Numbered from the stretch's first letter, positions 25,700 through 35,667 are shown. The stretch: 64,000 nucleotides of DNA from JAIXWP01 sp965247015 (GCA_965247015.1 CBDFGG010000006.1:496001-560000), one strand, 5' to 3'. Numbers and translations: made by a program. The notes: a model not told the origin generated them from the letters alone.

Positions 25700-27961
25700 A
25701 TGCCGTTTCGCAACCACATTTTCATATCCATCGTGCTCTTTGGCTTGTCTCTCGCGGGATTCGGGCAATCGTACTCGACGAATGGAAATGCTTCAAACAT
25801 TGGCAACGATTGCTATCGCATCACCTCAGAAGCTAATTTTCAAAATGGTACCGTGTGGTATTCCAACACACTCAACCTCAATGAACCGTTTGCGTTCGAC
25901 TTCTACATGAACTTCGGAGATAATGATGCCGACGGCGCTGATGGAATGGTGTTCGTACTACAACAGCAAGGTGTTAATGCCATTGGAATCAACGGTTCTG
26001 GGATGGGCTACCAAGGCTTCTTTCCTTCCTTCGGAATTGAGTTTGATACCTATTCCAACAATGCCGATCCATTCACCGGACAGAACATGGGCGATCCGCT
26101 ATTCGATCATTGTGCGTTTCTCAAGAGTGGTGATGTCAATCATGCCTCAGCAAACAATCTCGCTGGACCGGTTCAACTTTCGTCTACGAATGCGAATGTT
26201 GAAGATGGTAATGATCACATTGTAAAAATCACTTGGGATCCAATCACTGAAACGGTAGAACTCTACTTCGACTGTGTGCTGCGACTTTCAGACAATATCG
26301 ATTTACTTGGAACCATTTTTACCAATAACCCCAATGTGTTTTTTGGATTTACTGGTTCGACAGGAGGTTTTAATAATTTGCAAGTAGTGTGTTTGCAAGA
26401 AAACATAATTCCTTCTCCTGAATCTGCTTCTGTCTGTTTGGGAGAATCCATCACACTCAATGCGGGAGGAGATCCTGGAAGCACATTTAGTTGGTCGCCT
26501 GTTGATGGACTCTCTGATCCTACCATTCAAAATCCAGTAGCGAGTCCTACAGTCACTACGAATTATACGGTGACCCTCACCGACTTTTGTGGAAACCCTA
26601 TTCAGCGGGAGTTTGAAGTAATTGTACTAGATCCTCCAACGGTTGATGCAGGGTCAGATTTTTCTTTTTGTGAAAATGCTTCAGCCTCGCTCAATGGTGC
26701 AGTAACCGGTCAACAAAATTTTTCGTGGGTCTTTGTCGACGATAATATTGTTTTTGGAAATAATAACCTCGCTCCTACCATCAGCACCGTGGGTACTTAT
26801 GAATTGAACGCTACCAATAGCGATGGCTGCACAGCATCTGATCAAGTGATCGTTTCTCAAATACCATTGCCATTGATTGATCTTGGTAATGATTACGCGA
26901 TCTGTCCAGATGAAACCACTACCCTTCTGTTAACTACGATTTATGATAACGTGCAGTGGTCGACTGGCGAAACCAGCAATTCAATTGAAGTCGCTGCAGG
27001 TACTTACAGCGTCGAAGTGACTACGAACACGTGCAGTGCAAGCGATGATATCATCATCACTGAAACAGTGCTTCCTGTCATCAACCTCGGTCCTGACCTC
27101 TCTGAATGTTCCAGCAATACTATCACTTTAGACGCAGGTACCTTTGTCAATTGGTCGAATGGTGAAAGTGGAAACACGATCACTGTCAACACCACTGGAA
27201 ATTACATAGCTACCGCAACTGTCGATGGCTGTAGCACGAGCGATGATGTCACACTAACATTTTTTAATGAACCTGTGGTTGATCTCGGCGATGATTTATT
27301 TCTCTGTCCTGAGGATACCATTACCCTCAATGCAATAAACGTGGCCTTGTGGAGCACAGGCGAGTCTGCTAGTTCAATCGAAGTGAGTGAGGCGGGAACT
27401 TACACAGCCACCGTAACAAACGGTCCTTGTGTGGTCTCTGATCTCGTTGAAATATTTACAATAGATACTCCTTTTGTTTATCTTGGAGAAGATATCACCA
27501 TTTGCAACGATATAGACTATATCCTCAGTGCGGCAAATGAAAATATAACTGATTACGAATGGTCCACCGGCAGCGAAGGTGCGTTTATAGAGCCCCGCGC
27601 TTCCGGAGAATATTCAGTGACGGTATCAAACGTTTGTGGCAGCGCTAGTGATACCATTAATGTCGAAATCGAAGAGTGTGATTACTTTATTTTTATTCCC
27701 AACGCATTTACCCCCGATGATGATGGATTGAATGATGTTTGGAAAATAGAAACACAAAATATCCTTGCCGTCGAAATCACCATCTTCGATCGATGGGGAG
27801 ATATTGTATTTTTTACAAAAAGTATGGACGAAGTGTGGCTAGGCGTCAAGCGCGATAGCGAATACTACCTGCATCAAGGCGTCTACAACTACTACATCAA
27901 GTACCTCGCTGAAAATGGCGACGCTGGTTCGCGCCGTGGACACATTACTTTATTGAGGTAA
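25700..27961 (+). CDS. L-type lectin-like T9SS substrate (CHU_C end)
   Basis: A 753-residue secreted protein. The signal peptide is about 1-22. An L-type lectin-like domain (about 25-235) shows ADGMVFVLQQQG and FGIEFDTYSNN, motifs of legume-lectin-type folds. Four to five Ig-like repeats of about 65-75 residues follow, each with the pattern LGxDxxxC, then WSTGE, then GTYxxxVT. The end (665-753, starting FIPNAFTPDDDGLNDVW) is the CHU_C/type B T9SS sorting domain. Likely role: surface adhesin or glycan binder. TTTGACAT occurs at 25636-25643 and 25686-25693 in its upstream region. It overlaps the convergent DUF4249 gene by 12 nt. Confidence 0.85.
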   Translation: MPFRNHIFISIVLFGLSLAGFGQSYSTNGNASNIGNDCYRITSEANFQNGTVWYSNTLNLNEPFAFDFYMNFGDNDADGADGMVFVLQQQGVNAIGINGSGMGYQGFFPSFGIEFDTYSNNADPFTGQNMGDPLFDHCAFLKSGDVNHASANNLAGPVQLSSTNANVEDGNDHIVKITWDPITETVELYFDCVLRLSDNIDLLGTIFTNNPNVFFGFTGSTGGFNNLQVVCLQENIIPSPESASVCLGESITLNAGGDPGSTFSWSPVDGLSDPTIQNPVASPTVTTNYTVTLTDFCGNPIQREFEVIVLDPPTVDAGSDFSFCENASASLNGAVTGQQNFSWVFVDDNIVFGNNNLAPTISTVGTYELNATNSDGCTASDQVIVSQIPLPLIDLGNDYAICPDETTTLLLTTIYDNVQWSTGETSNSIEVAAGTYSVEVTTNTCSASDDIIITETVLPVINLGPDLSECSSNTITLDAGTFVNWSNGESGNTITVNTTGNYIATATVDGCSTSDDVTLTFFNEPVVDLGDDLFLCPEDTITLNAINVALWSTGESASSIEVSEAGTYTATVTNGPCVVSDLVEIFTIDTPFVYLGEDITICNDIDYILSAANENITDYEWSTGSEGAFIEPRASGEYSVTVSNVCGSASDTINVEIEECDYFIFIPNAFTPDDDGLNDVWKIETQNILAVEITIFDRWGDIVFFTKSMDEVWLGVKRDSEYYLHQGVYNYYIKYLAENGDAGSRRGHITLLR

Positions 27962-28804
27962 TACTTCCACTCGAACTTTCTTATATCCTGCGAAGACTCC
28001 CAATCCATTTTCTACATTCGAAAAAACTAACGTTGGTTCACTAAATGGATCGCCTGGCGACTGGTTCTCTAGTGTTTGATGAAAACGATAATATTCTTCT
28101 GTTGCGTTCATGATATAAGTAACACAGCTGATTTGACTTTGCTCCAAAGCAAAATCAAAATACTGCACATTGAATTCAGAGTATAGCGCATTGTTATTTA
28201 ACGCATCATCATTCACATAGGTTGATCCATAATTCGCGCTGTAGTCATATTCATTTACCGGATCTTGAAAACGGATGTAGTGAGATAGTCGATAATATTC
28301 AAATGCTTCGGAAGCATTTTGAAGCGTTGTTTTAAAAGTGAGGAGATAATTTCCACCTTCAAATCCACCGCTCTGCTCCTGCTCTGTAATAGTAGCAGTT
28401 GCACTCGTTACTACGGGCGCAGGAAGCGGTATGTAGGTCGATGCTCTCACCGTTGTTCCATCCGTTGCACGCACAGTAAGTGTATAAGTTTGACCCGCCA
28501 CCAATGGAAATTGAGCTACAGGTAATTGATAACGACCATTGTCAAAATTGAAAGTAAATACTCCTTCATTAGTGCCATTGCTGATACGCACGTCCATATC
28601 GGTTGGAAATTCAGGACGATCAGAATTGGAAAATACAGGATCTGACCAAAAGACATTGGCGTCAATCGTATCAATATCGTCTGATATAAAACACGTCACA
28701 CTGATCTTCGGTGCAGTGTTAGGCACTTCCACATTTGTAGCATCTGTAGTACACGATGCAATGGATACTAGAATGGCGAATGCGATATATAATGTGTTCT
28801 TCAT
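27950..28804 (-). CDS. DUF4249 lipoprotein
   Basis: A 284-residue lipoprotein with a lipobox (ILVSIASC, Cys at about residue 18). The beta-rich DUF4249 fold (APKISVTCFISDDID, GQTYTLTVRATDG) belongs to proteins encoded directly after certain TonB-dependent receptors in Bacteroidota. Here it starts 4 nt after the receptor stop, a translationally coupled pair. Presumably it is an outer-membrane partner that binds the ligand; the ligand is unknown. Confidence 0.85.
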   Translation of the reverse strand: MKNTLYIAFAILVSIASCTTDATNVEVPNTAPKISVTCFISDDIDTIDANVFWSDPVFSNSDRPEFPTDMDVRISNGTNEGVFTFNFDNGRYQLPVAQFPLVAGQTYTLTVRATDGTTVRASTYIPLPAPVVTSATATITEQEQSGGFEGGNYLLTFKTTLQNASEAFEYYRLSHYIRFQDPVNEYDYSANYGSTYVNDDALNNNALYSEFNVQYFDFALEQSQISCVTYIMNATEEYYRFHQTLENQSPGDPFSEPTLVFSNVENGLGVFAGYKKVRVEVLPQ

Positions 28805-28808
28805 TGTC

Positions 28809-31130
28809 TTAGAATGTAAAAGTCCATGAAACAGATGGGATGATTGGGAAGAGCGAAACCTGCTTCAATACAGCGTTTCCATTACCATTATCTTCGATGG
28901 TGTAGAAGTATGGATTTTTTCGATTGTACAAATTGTACACTCCTAATTCAAACGTGCGCTCACAACGTTTCAATTTCTTATGCCATTGAGCAGCGATATC
29001 AAAACGATGATATGGCGCCATTCTGAAATCGTTTTTTGTTCCATAATCCACCGCAGAATTTTGGAAGAAGAATTGTCCCTCAGCATCGTGAGGCACTACA
29101 TTGTAATTTGCTTGCGGCAAGGTAATCGCTTGACCTGTTCCGTATACCCATGTAGCGCTCAAGGTCATGCGTTCATTCACTTCGTAAATTCCTACTACAG
29201 ATAAATCGTGTCTTCTATCATATCGAGCAAAGAATTTCTCTCCGTTGTTCAAATCATCGAATTGAAGGGTGGTCCAAGACAATGTATACCCAATCCAGCC
29301 GGTCCATTTTCCTACCTTTTTCTGTACCAATAATTCGACACCATAGCTCTCACCCTCGCCGGAAGTGACATTGTCTTCCCAAGAAATTTTCTGTGTATCA
29401 TCGAAGGCTCCGACCAATAAGAAGCTCGCACCTTCTTTGTATGAAAGTACATTTTGCATTTTCTTATAATAACCTTCAAGCGTAATAGTCAATCGCGGAT
29501 TCTCGAGGTCTTTTGCCAATCCCAACGCCACTTGATTCGCGCGTTGTGGTCTTACACGTGATGTACTCGGCACCCACAAGTCTGTCGGCAAGCCCGCTCC
29601 CGTATTGCTCAATAAGTGTAAGTACTGATTCATCAAAGCATAGCTTGCTTTGATACTCAAATTATCCTTTAATAAGTAACGTGCACTGAAGCGTGGTTCC
29701 ACTCCTGAGTAGCTTCTGTTTTCAGCAACAAACAAACTCCCTCTTACTCCAATGTTTACTTTCAATTTTGGAGTGAGCGTTACATCATCTTCGATGTAGA
29801 TGCCTCCTTCCATATTGTCTAATGCGTCCACTTCGCTTTCATTTTCAAAAACATCAGAACTTTTTACGGTGATTGCACTTGGAGTAAAGCGGTGATAAAT
29901 GGCGCTTGCTCCCATTCGAATGTAGTGCTTCGCATTCGGGCGATAATCAACATCGTGCTTTGCTGCAAAGTCACGAATGCCGCTTCTGTAGCGCAATTCA
30001 AAACTATCGTTACCTGTAGATTCAAGAAAATTAATTCCTAAATTATATTTTGAAAAAATCAAAGAGGTATTGGAAAATACCTTGTCATTTACGATGTGAT
30101 TTAATCGAACAGTTGCTGTAGCATTTCCCCAATTCAAATCTCCTCTATCCTTACTTCCTTCGCCATAATCAGGTCGGAAATAGAATTTATCTTTTCCAAA
30201 ATAGCCACTGATATAGAGTCTGTTTTTTTCATTTAAAATGAAATTCAACTTTGCATTGAAATCATAAAAGAAGTATCCTGCTTTTTGATCTTTTGGTAAA
30301 AATGGATAGATCAATGCATCGATGTATGTTCTTCTCCCTGAAACGAGGAAAGAGGACTTACCTTTCTTTATAGGACCTTCCAGCGTAAGGCGTGAGGAAA
30401 TAAGTCCGATGCCCGCTTCACCATGAATCTCTTCTTTGTTTCCATCCTTCATTTGCATTTCAAGGACAGAAGACAATCGACCGCCGTATCGTGCGGGGAA
30501 TCCGCCTTTCATCAATTCCACGCTCTTCAATGCATCGCCATTAAAAATGGAAAAGAATCCGAATAAGTGACTGGCATTATAAACCGTTGCATCATCGAGA
30601 ATAATGAGATTTTGATCTGGACCACCGCCGCGGACGTAGAAGCCGCTGCTTCCCTCTCCGCCTTTTTGTACTCCAGGTAAAAGTTGAATCACCTTCAAGA
30701 CATCTTTCTCTCCTAGCAATGCTGGTATTTTTTTGATCTGAGAAATCGGAATATCAATCGTACTCATTTGCGTTTCTTCCGAAACCTTTCGAGTTTGCTC
30801 CGCAGAGATCACTACTTCATTCAGTGTTTTTGATTCTTGTTCGAGCTCCACATTGATGCGTCCGGAAGTTTTTGAAACTTTAAAACTCTGTGCAGCATAG
30901 CCAGTGAATCTCACAACCACCGTTGCTGTATCGCCCTTGAGAGTAAGCGAATAGAAGCCGTAATTATTGGTACTGGTTCCTGCTTGTTGTTCGAAACAAA
31001 TGATGTCCACTCCGGGAAGAGTTTCTCCACTGCCCTTTTCGGTAATGGTGCCGCTGATAGTGAAAGTAGATTGCGCGCTTAGGGAAAGGCATGATATTGC
31101 AAGCAATATCATTGGCAAAAAAGTTTTCAT
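28809..31130 (-). CDS. TonB-dependent receptor with CarboxypepD_reg-like domain
   Basis: A 773-residue outer-membrane receptor. Signal peptide 1-19, then a carboxypeptidase-regulatory-like domain (about 22-105, GTITEKGSGETLPGVDI), then the plug (about 120-230, VIQLLPGVQKGGEGSSGFYVRGG) and a 22-strand barrel ending in FTF. It imports an unknown ligand with energy from TonB. Length is shorter than SusC proteins and it is paired with DUF4249, not SusD. It is the first gene of the pair. Confidence 0.9.
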   Translation of the reverse strand: MKTFLPMILLAISCLSLSAQSTFTISGTITEKGSGETLPGVDIICFEQQAGTSTNNYGFYSLTLKGDTATVVVRFTGYAAQSFKVSKTSGRINVELEQESKTLNEVVISAEQTRKVSEETQMSTIDIPISQIKKIPALLGEKDVLKVIQLLPGVQKGGEGSSGFYVRGGGPDQNLIILDDATVYNASHLFGFFSIFNGDALKSVELMKGGFPARYGGRLSSVLEMQMKDGNKEEIHGEAGIGLISSRLTLEGPIKKGKSSFLVSGRRTYIDALIYPFLPKDQKAGYFFYDFNAKLNFILNEKNRLYISGYFGKDKFYFRPDYGEGSKDRGDLNWGNATATVRLNHIVNDKVFSNTSLIFSKYNLGINFLESTGNDSFELRYRSGIRDFAAKHDVDYRPNAKHYIRMGASAIYHRFTPSAITVKSSDVFENESEVDALDNMEGGIYIEDDVTLTPKLKVNIGVRGSLFVAENRSYSGVEPRFSARYLLKDNLSIKASYALMNQYLHLLSNTGAGLPTDLWVPSTSRVRPQRANQVALGLAKDLENPRLTITLEGYYKKMQNVLSYKEGASFLLVGAFDDTQKISWEDNVTSGEGESYGVELLVQKKVGKWTGWIGYTLSWTTLQFDDLNNGEKFFARYDRRHDLSVVGIYEVNERMTLSATWVYGTGQAITLPQANYNVVPHDAEGQFFFQNSAVDYGTKNDFRMAPYHRFDIAAQWHKKLKRCERTFELGVYNLYNRKNPYFYTIEDNGNGNAVLKQVSLFPIIPSVSWTFTF

Positions 31131-31190
31131 AAGTAGATTTAGTGATACTATGACGTTTACCTCGAAACGAAGTTACGCGAAAACAAAAAA

Positions 31191-31217
31191 GTCGCAACGA
31201 TATTGTATCATTGCGAC
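31191..31217 (-). terminator. Terminator after the small protein gene
   Basis: Stem GTCGCAACGAT / ATCATTGCGAC with an ATTGT loop. Read on the minus strand it is followed by TTTTTTGTTTT. Confidence 0.75.
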
Positions 31218-31254
31218 CTTTTTAGCTTAGGTAATTTAGCTGAAATATTTCATT

Positions 31255-31401
31255 TCAAACTAGTCCACTTTGTTTGAGCCAATCTCTTAGCCGAGTCCGA
31301 TCATCACCTCCGAGCTGCCTCATGGCTTTTCGAAGTTCTTTGCGGAATAACATAGCATCAAACGTTACATTTCCTAGAACTGCTTTGTAATACTCCAACA
31401 T
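31255..31401 (-). CDS. Small conserved Bacteroidota protein (48 aa)
   Basis: A 48-residue frame starting MLEYYKAVLGNVTFDAMLF and ending WLKQSGLV. The pattern (Y-K, then VTFDxxLFRKELRKA, then LxxWL) matches a small, uncharacterised Bacteroidota family that I recall with sequences such as VSFDxxLFxKELKKA. It is helical and charged, with no signal. An intrinsic terminator follows 38 nt downstream. It is a separate gene upstream of the TonB receptor. Confidence 0.7.
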   Translation of the reverse strand: MLEYYKAVLGNVTFDAMLFRKELRKAMRQLGGDDRTRLRDWLKQSGLV

Positions 31402-31542
31402 ATGTGTTTAAAGTTAGGTTAGGTACATTTTTCATTAGGGTGGAAATTAATGCCCTCACGTAAACTTTAGATAGTGTTGTTTGATGTCTTTAACGGGTGC
31501 GTTCCTTGGAAGGTTTCAAAAAATAAAAATTAACTCAAAAAA

Positions 31543-31572
31543 AAAGAGGCTGCCCTCATGGACAGCCTCTTT
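31543..31572 (-). terminator. Terminator of the CotH-kinase gene
   Basis: Stem AAAGAGGCTG / CAGCCTCTTT. On the minus strand it is followed by nine or more T residues (the A tract 31537-31545). Confidence 0.85.
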
Positions 31573-31591
31573 CTATATCTATACTATAAGT

Positions 31592-34500
31592 TTATCTAAA
31601 CATCATAATCGTTCCATCTTTCTCTACATACTGTTCTTCATGGAACCATTTTACTTTCAAGAAATAAGTGTACACATCATCTTGCAAATAGTACTCTCCT
31701 CCTTTGAAGTCACCTTCCCAACCTTGCTTTGAATCTTTTGTTTCAAATACCATTTCTCCCCAACGATTAAAGATCATCAAGTGATAGTACTCTGGATCAA
31801 CTGCATTGGTAATCGGAAGGAACACATCGTTGATACCATCATTATTAGGGCTGAATGAATTAGGCACATAATAAGTCAATGGTTCTTTTTCATAATGCGC
31901 AATGATCGTATCAGGTGCATTGAATTCAAATATGGTCAATGGGAAGCGAGTGTCTGGAACAAGTGGCGTAGCAGTTATCCAAGACCATCCTTTAAATACG
32001 TAGAATTCGTTTGCTTCTGTTCTGAAGCCTCTTGGAATTCCACCTTCCAATACCATAGATGCTTCTGTCTCGGTCATAGTGCCATCGTGGAAGTATGCTT
32101 TACCAGCGAATGGTGGATCTACTTTCAATACTACATCGTAGTGAGGTGTCACATTATAAACTGCCACTAAGGTGTCTGTCTCCTGAAGGTTCAAGATCAC
32201 ATCTGTGCTCAACGCATCTGGAGATAGCGTGTGGTTATTTATTTCCCAATGGTCAAATGCGCTCCACTCATCAATTGGTGTAGTGGTGAATGCATAATCA
32301 ACATCGGTCAACAAGTTCTCTGTATATGAATAGCTAGGAAGTGGATTGCCATCAAAAGTGATGGTACCTGCGCCCGCTGGTTCTACATCAATAGTCAAAT
32401 CAACTCTTTCCAATACATTGAAAACAGCTACGATGGTATCATCCACCTGCAAATTCAAAATGATATCCATCGTCAAATCATTTGGACTAATAACGTTGTT
32501 ATTAATGGTCCAGTGACTGAAGGTTGTAATACCAGGAATTTCAACAGCTGTAAGATCATAATTGCCCGTTTCTACAGTGGTCACTGTAGGATAGAAAGGC
32601 AATAATAATAATCCCCATTCAACAGCACCTGCTCCCACTGGGAATACATCAATGGTGAGTTCTGCGTGAGGAATCTCTTCGAACACAGCGAAGATGGTAT
32701 CTGTCAAACACGAAGTGTAAGTGATGTTGATGGCTTCTTCGTTAGGATCAATCTCAATTGGAGATTGCCACTCTACAAATTCGAACCATTCGTTTTCTGT
32801 TACAGATGCCGCTTGCGTTTCACCTAAAGGATAATCAATTGTTTCTTCATTCGCTACCGCAGTGCCATTGACTGTAATCACTCCTCCCTCTGCGGGAAGA
32901 GATGCATATGTAATTGATGAAACACCAGTACTCGCTACAAAGTGTGCAACTAGCGTAACATCGCTTTGAAGGGTCAATTGTGTTTCTGGGGCCGCTGGAT
33001 CTACAAGCGTTCCTGTACCTGAAACAATCTCCCAACCTACAAATGTGCCGCAGGTAAGTCCTGGAATATCTAAATCAATAGGAAGATCACCGAAGAAAGT
33101 TCCGTTCCATGGAGCAGTGGTTTCATCCAAATTGTAATCCTCTACTTCAATCACTCCTACTCCGTCGATCTGCACTGTCAGTGTGAAAGCTGTTACATCA
33201 TAACAATCTTCGATACCTCCGATAACTTCATCGCTACAACGAGCGAGAATGAAGTCGCGCATTTCTTGAACATTGTTCTGCCATCCAGCATAGGTGCCGC
33301 CCCAACGCTGACACTGACGTTGCATCTCTGGATCAATTACATTGATCATACTATCCAACACTTCCACCATACGGTCGCAAGAGAAGATGGTATTTGAAAG
33401 CTGCGCGTAGCGCTGAATATAGTCTGCAAAAAATTGCTCATTATCAAATAATGCGTTCAATACAGGAACGTGACCTTGGCCACCCACATCTCCCATTTCA
33501 TCTACTTGACAAGGGTCTGCATCTGGGTTAGTGCTATCTACTCCTGTGTAGTTAGCTCCATGTCCGAAGGTATTATCACTGTCCCACAAAGCATATCTCC
33601 ATCTACGTGCATCACCATCTGGGTGTCTTCCTCTCCACCATGCAGTGTTCCAGTTGAGCCAGTCGGTGCATACCGTGTAGCTATTCAAGATGAAGTAATC
33701 AATCAAGCTATTGGTGTTGTATTGTGTTACCACATAATCATAGTTTGCTTGATCTGCCATGTTGTTGGCGGTAATGAAATCTACTAAATCATACCAATCA
33801 GCACCATCACCATATTCTGTCCAAGTGCCGCCCCATGTTTTGAGGAAGTCTACGAAACCTTCTGGCTGCTCAAAGTAATGATCTGTGAAATCGATATCAT
33901 CCACTTTCTCACGCATCTCGTATACTCCCCAGTAATCACCGTTGATATAGAGCACACATGATTCAGTGCTTCTTTCATCTACTTTCAAATCTCCTAGAAT
34001 CGACAATTGGTGCACATACGCATCGCGGATGTGTGCACCACCATTACTAAATGGATAGTTGTCATTTGCTGCAGCTTTGAAAATGATACGCTCATAACCA
34101 TCTCTGTTTCTAGTGTTGATGATTGGAGCTTCTATTTCATTGTCGTAACCAAGGGCATCTCTAGTCACGTAGTCAAAACCACGCTGATCGTAGGCATTAC
34201 TATCATTACCGTGCTCATTAGAGTCACCTGTAGCTTCAACTACAAAGTTTCCATTCGCATCAAAAATTTCAAGGTGGGTCAACTCATCTCCAAACCAGCT
34301 ACCATCGCTTAAGCTCGCTCCGCTGATGGATGCAATAACGATTTGGTGTTGATCTGTTCCAACAAAGTAGGTATTCGTTTCTACAAAGCTTGGAAGAATA
34401 TTGGCGTCAGACGAAGTAACCAGCGCTCTTAATACTGTCGTTGCATTGATTGCAATAGGACCAGTGTATAGCGTGCTTGCAGTAGTAGGAATTGATCCGT

Positions 34501-35143
34501 CTGTGGTATATCGGATAGAAGAGTTTGGTTCAGTAGTAGTGATGGTCACGTTTGTACCACCTGCGTAATATCCTGCTTGTACGCTGAAAACAGGCATTGC
34601 AGCATAGTTCGTTCCAGATGCTCCTGTGTTAGCTCCACTTGGAGTAGGATTAGTAAAAATCATCATGTTAGCCGCGCCATCTGTCTGACGTCCCCATGAA
34701 TGGTTGGCCTGATTTGGTGACATGCTAGAGAAATCATAAGATTCTAAAACAACACCTGCAGGATTCGAGAAGACAATTTGCTCGCCCGCTGTCTGAGTAA
34801 TTTTAAAGCTAGTATTGATTTGACCCAAGTAATTTGGATCGTATTCAAAGGTTCCTGTTACCAAAATCAAGCGATATCCATTCGCTGGAACGGTAGTTCC
34901 TGCGGGGATCTCGAATTTTTGAGGATTGTTGATGTTATCGCTCAACCAATAACCAGAGATATTTACCGGAGCCGCCGTTGGATTGTAGAATTCAATCCAG
35001 TCTTCAAACTCGGCACCCAATGCGTAATCGTTATAATTCGCGATACAGAATTCGTTCACCACTACTTGCGCATGCGACACGGCTTGCGTCAAAACTGTGA
35101 ACAGGGCTAAAAATCCAATTTGGATCAGTCTTTTTGGTTTCAT
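31592..35143 (-). CDS. CotH-kinase T9SS substrate (CHU_C end)
   Basis: A 1183-residue secreted protein. In order: signal peptide (1-25); lamin-tail domain (about 27-150, VVNEFCIANYNDYALGAEFEDWIEFYNP); chitobiase-like C-terminal-type domain (about 190-255, SSIRYTTDGSIPTTASTLYTG); CotH kinase domain (about 265-640, with ERSTESCVLYINGDYWGVYE, LWDSDNTFGH and a long helical region). Next come about four InlB-B-like repeats (about 650-1085, each with a VxPxGAG or similar start and FxxWxI), then CHU_C (1090-1183, YVPNSFSPNNDGIND). CotH in Bacillus is an atypical protein kinase; here the domain would act outside the cell or on the way out. Confidence 0.88.
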   Translation of the reverse strand: MKPKRLIQIGFLALFTVLTQAVSHAQVVVNEFCIANYNDYALGAEFEDWIEFYNPTAAPVNISGYWLSDNINNPQKFEIPAGTTVPANGYRLILVTGTFEYDPNYLGQINTSFKITQTAGEQIVFSNPAGVVLESYDFSSMSPNQANHSWGRQTDGAANMMIFTNPTPSGANTGASGTNYAAMPVFSVQAGYYAGGTNVTITTTEPNSSIRYTTDGSIPTTASTLYTGPIAINATTVLRALVTSSDANILPSFVETNTYFVGTDQHQIVIASISGASLSDGSWFGDELTHLEIFDANGNFVVEATGDSNEHGNDSNAYDQRGFDYVTRDALGYDNEIEAPIINTRNRDGYERIIFKAAANDNYPFSNGGAHIRDAYVHQLSILGDLKVDERSTESCVLYINGDYWGVYEMREKVDDIDFTDHYFEQPEGFVDFLKTWGGTWTEYGDGADWYDLVDFITANNMADQANYDYVVTQYNTNSLIDYFILNSYTVCTDWLNWNTAWWRGRHPDGDARRWRYALWDSDNTFGHGANYTGVDSTNPDADPCQVDEMGDVGGQGHVPVLNALFDNEQFFADYIQRYAQLSNTIFSCDRMVEVLDSMINVIDPEMQRQCQRWGGTYAGWQNNVQEMRDFILARCSDEVIGGIEDCYDVTAFTLTVQIDGVGVIEVEDYNLDETTAPWNGTFFGDLPIDLDIPGLTCGTFVGWEIVSGTGTLVDPAAPETQLTLQSDVTLVAHFVASTGVSSITYASLPAEGGVITVNGTAVANEETIDYPLGETQAASVTENEWFEFVEWQSPIEIDPNEEAINITYTSCLTDTIFAVFEEIPHAELTIDVFPVGAGAVEWGLLLLPFYPTVTTVETGNYDLTAVEIPGITTFSHWTINNNVISPNDLTMDIILNLQVDDTIVAVFNVLERVDLTIDVEPAGAGTITFDGNPLPSYSYTENLLTDVDYAFTTTPIDEWSAFDHWEINNHTLSPDALSTDVILNLQETDTLVAVYNVTPHYDVVLKVDPPFAGKAYFHDGTMTETEASMVLEGGIPRGFRTEANEFYVFKGWSWITATPLVPDTRFPLTIFEFNAPDTIIAHYEKEPLTYYVPNSFSPNNDGINDVFLPITNAVDPEYYHLMIFNRWGEMVFETKDSKQGWEGDFKGGEYYLQDDVYTYFLKVKWFHEEQYVEKDGTIMMFR

Positions 35144-35292
35144 GTCTTTGTCCTCTTAGGCTATAAAACAAGACTACCAACCGACGAAAAGGTTGCATTA
35201 ATCGAGGGGAGGTCACTTGCAGGTGTGCTCAAATATAATGAGTTTACCATAAAACAGAGTAATACCCTCCCAGTTCGGGCCCCTAAAAACAA

Positions 35293-35320
35293 AAATCCCG
35301 CAGGATTAACCGCGGGATTT
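35293..35320 (-). terminator. Orphan intrinsic terminator
   Basis: Stem AAATCCCGC / GCGGGATTT, read on the minus strand into TTTTTGTTTTT. No convincing gene lies upstream on that strand, so it may end a short RNA or act as an attenuator before the CotH gene. The rest of 35144-35526 shows only a weak 61-codon frame (35468-35283). Confidence 0.6.
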
Positions 35321-35494
35321 CTGAAACACTTAAAACTAATTGATTAAACGAGCTAATCACCCTCGAATGCGATGAAGCATCCGAAAGACAAGACAAACTT
35401 AGTGTAAGAATGACAATAAGGCAAGTTAGGACTATGATTTTTAGACCAAAGCACCATTTTTCGTCCATGAATGTCAATTTTTGAATTGTATTTC

Positions 35495-35502
35495 TATTTT
35501 TG
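35495..35502 (+). promoter_or_regulatory. TAnnTTTG -7 element for the His-rich small protein
   Basis: TATTTTTG, 24 nt before ATG 35527. No clear TTTG was seen at the expected distance upstream. Confidence 0.45.
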
Positions 35503-35526
35503 TGGCCATATAAAATCAAAAAAATT

Positions 35527-35667
35527 ATGGCACACGGAAATCACGACGAACATCACCATGGACATCAAGAAGCAGAACAAAACGAAATCGGCGGACCAGT
35601 AACATTCGCTATTTTCTGTTTTGCCGTTGCCGTGCTTGTAATCTACTTCGTAGGGAAATACTCATAA
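35527..35667 (+). CDS. His-rich single-pass small membrane protein (46 aa)
   Basis: A 46-residue frame starting MAHGNHDEHHHGHQ. It has six His in the first 13 residues, then an acidic linker, then one membrane segment (about 24-43, VTFAIFCFAVAVLVIYFVG). The layout suggests a metal-binding head on a membrane anchor, perhaps an accessory subunit of a respiratory complex, but I cannot assign it. Stop TAA 35665-35667 is followed 5 nt later by GACAAAT iterons. Confidence 0.65.
   Translation: MAHGNHDEHHHGHQEAEQNEIGGPVTFAIFCFAVAVLVIYFVGKYS

Noticed and set aside
35283..35519. 78-codon minus-strand frame with a hydrophobic stretch
   Set aside because: Its 3' end runs through a terminator hairpin and no family pattern is visible; kept only as context for the orphan terminator.
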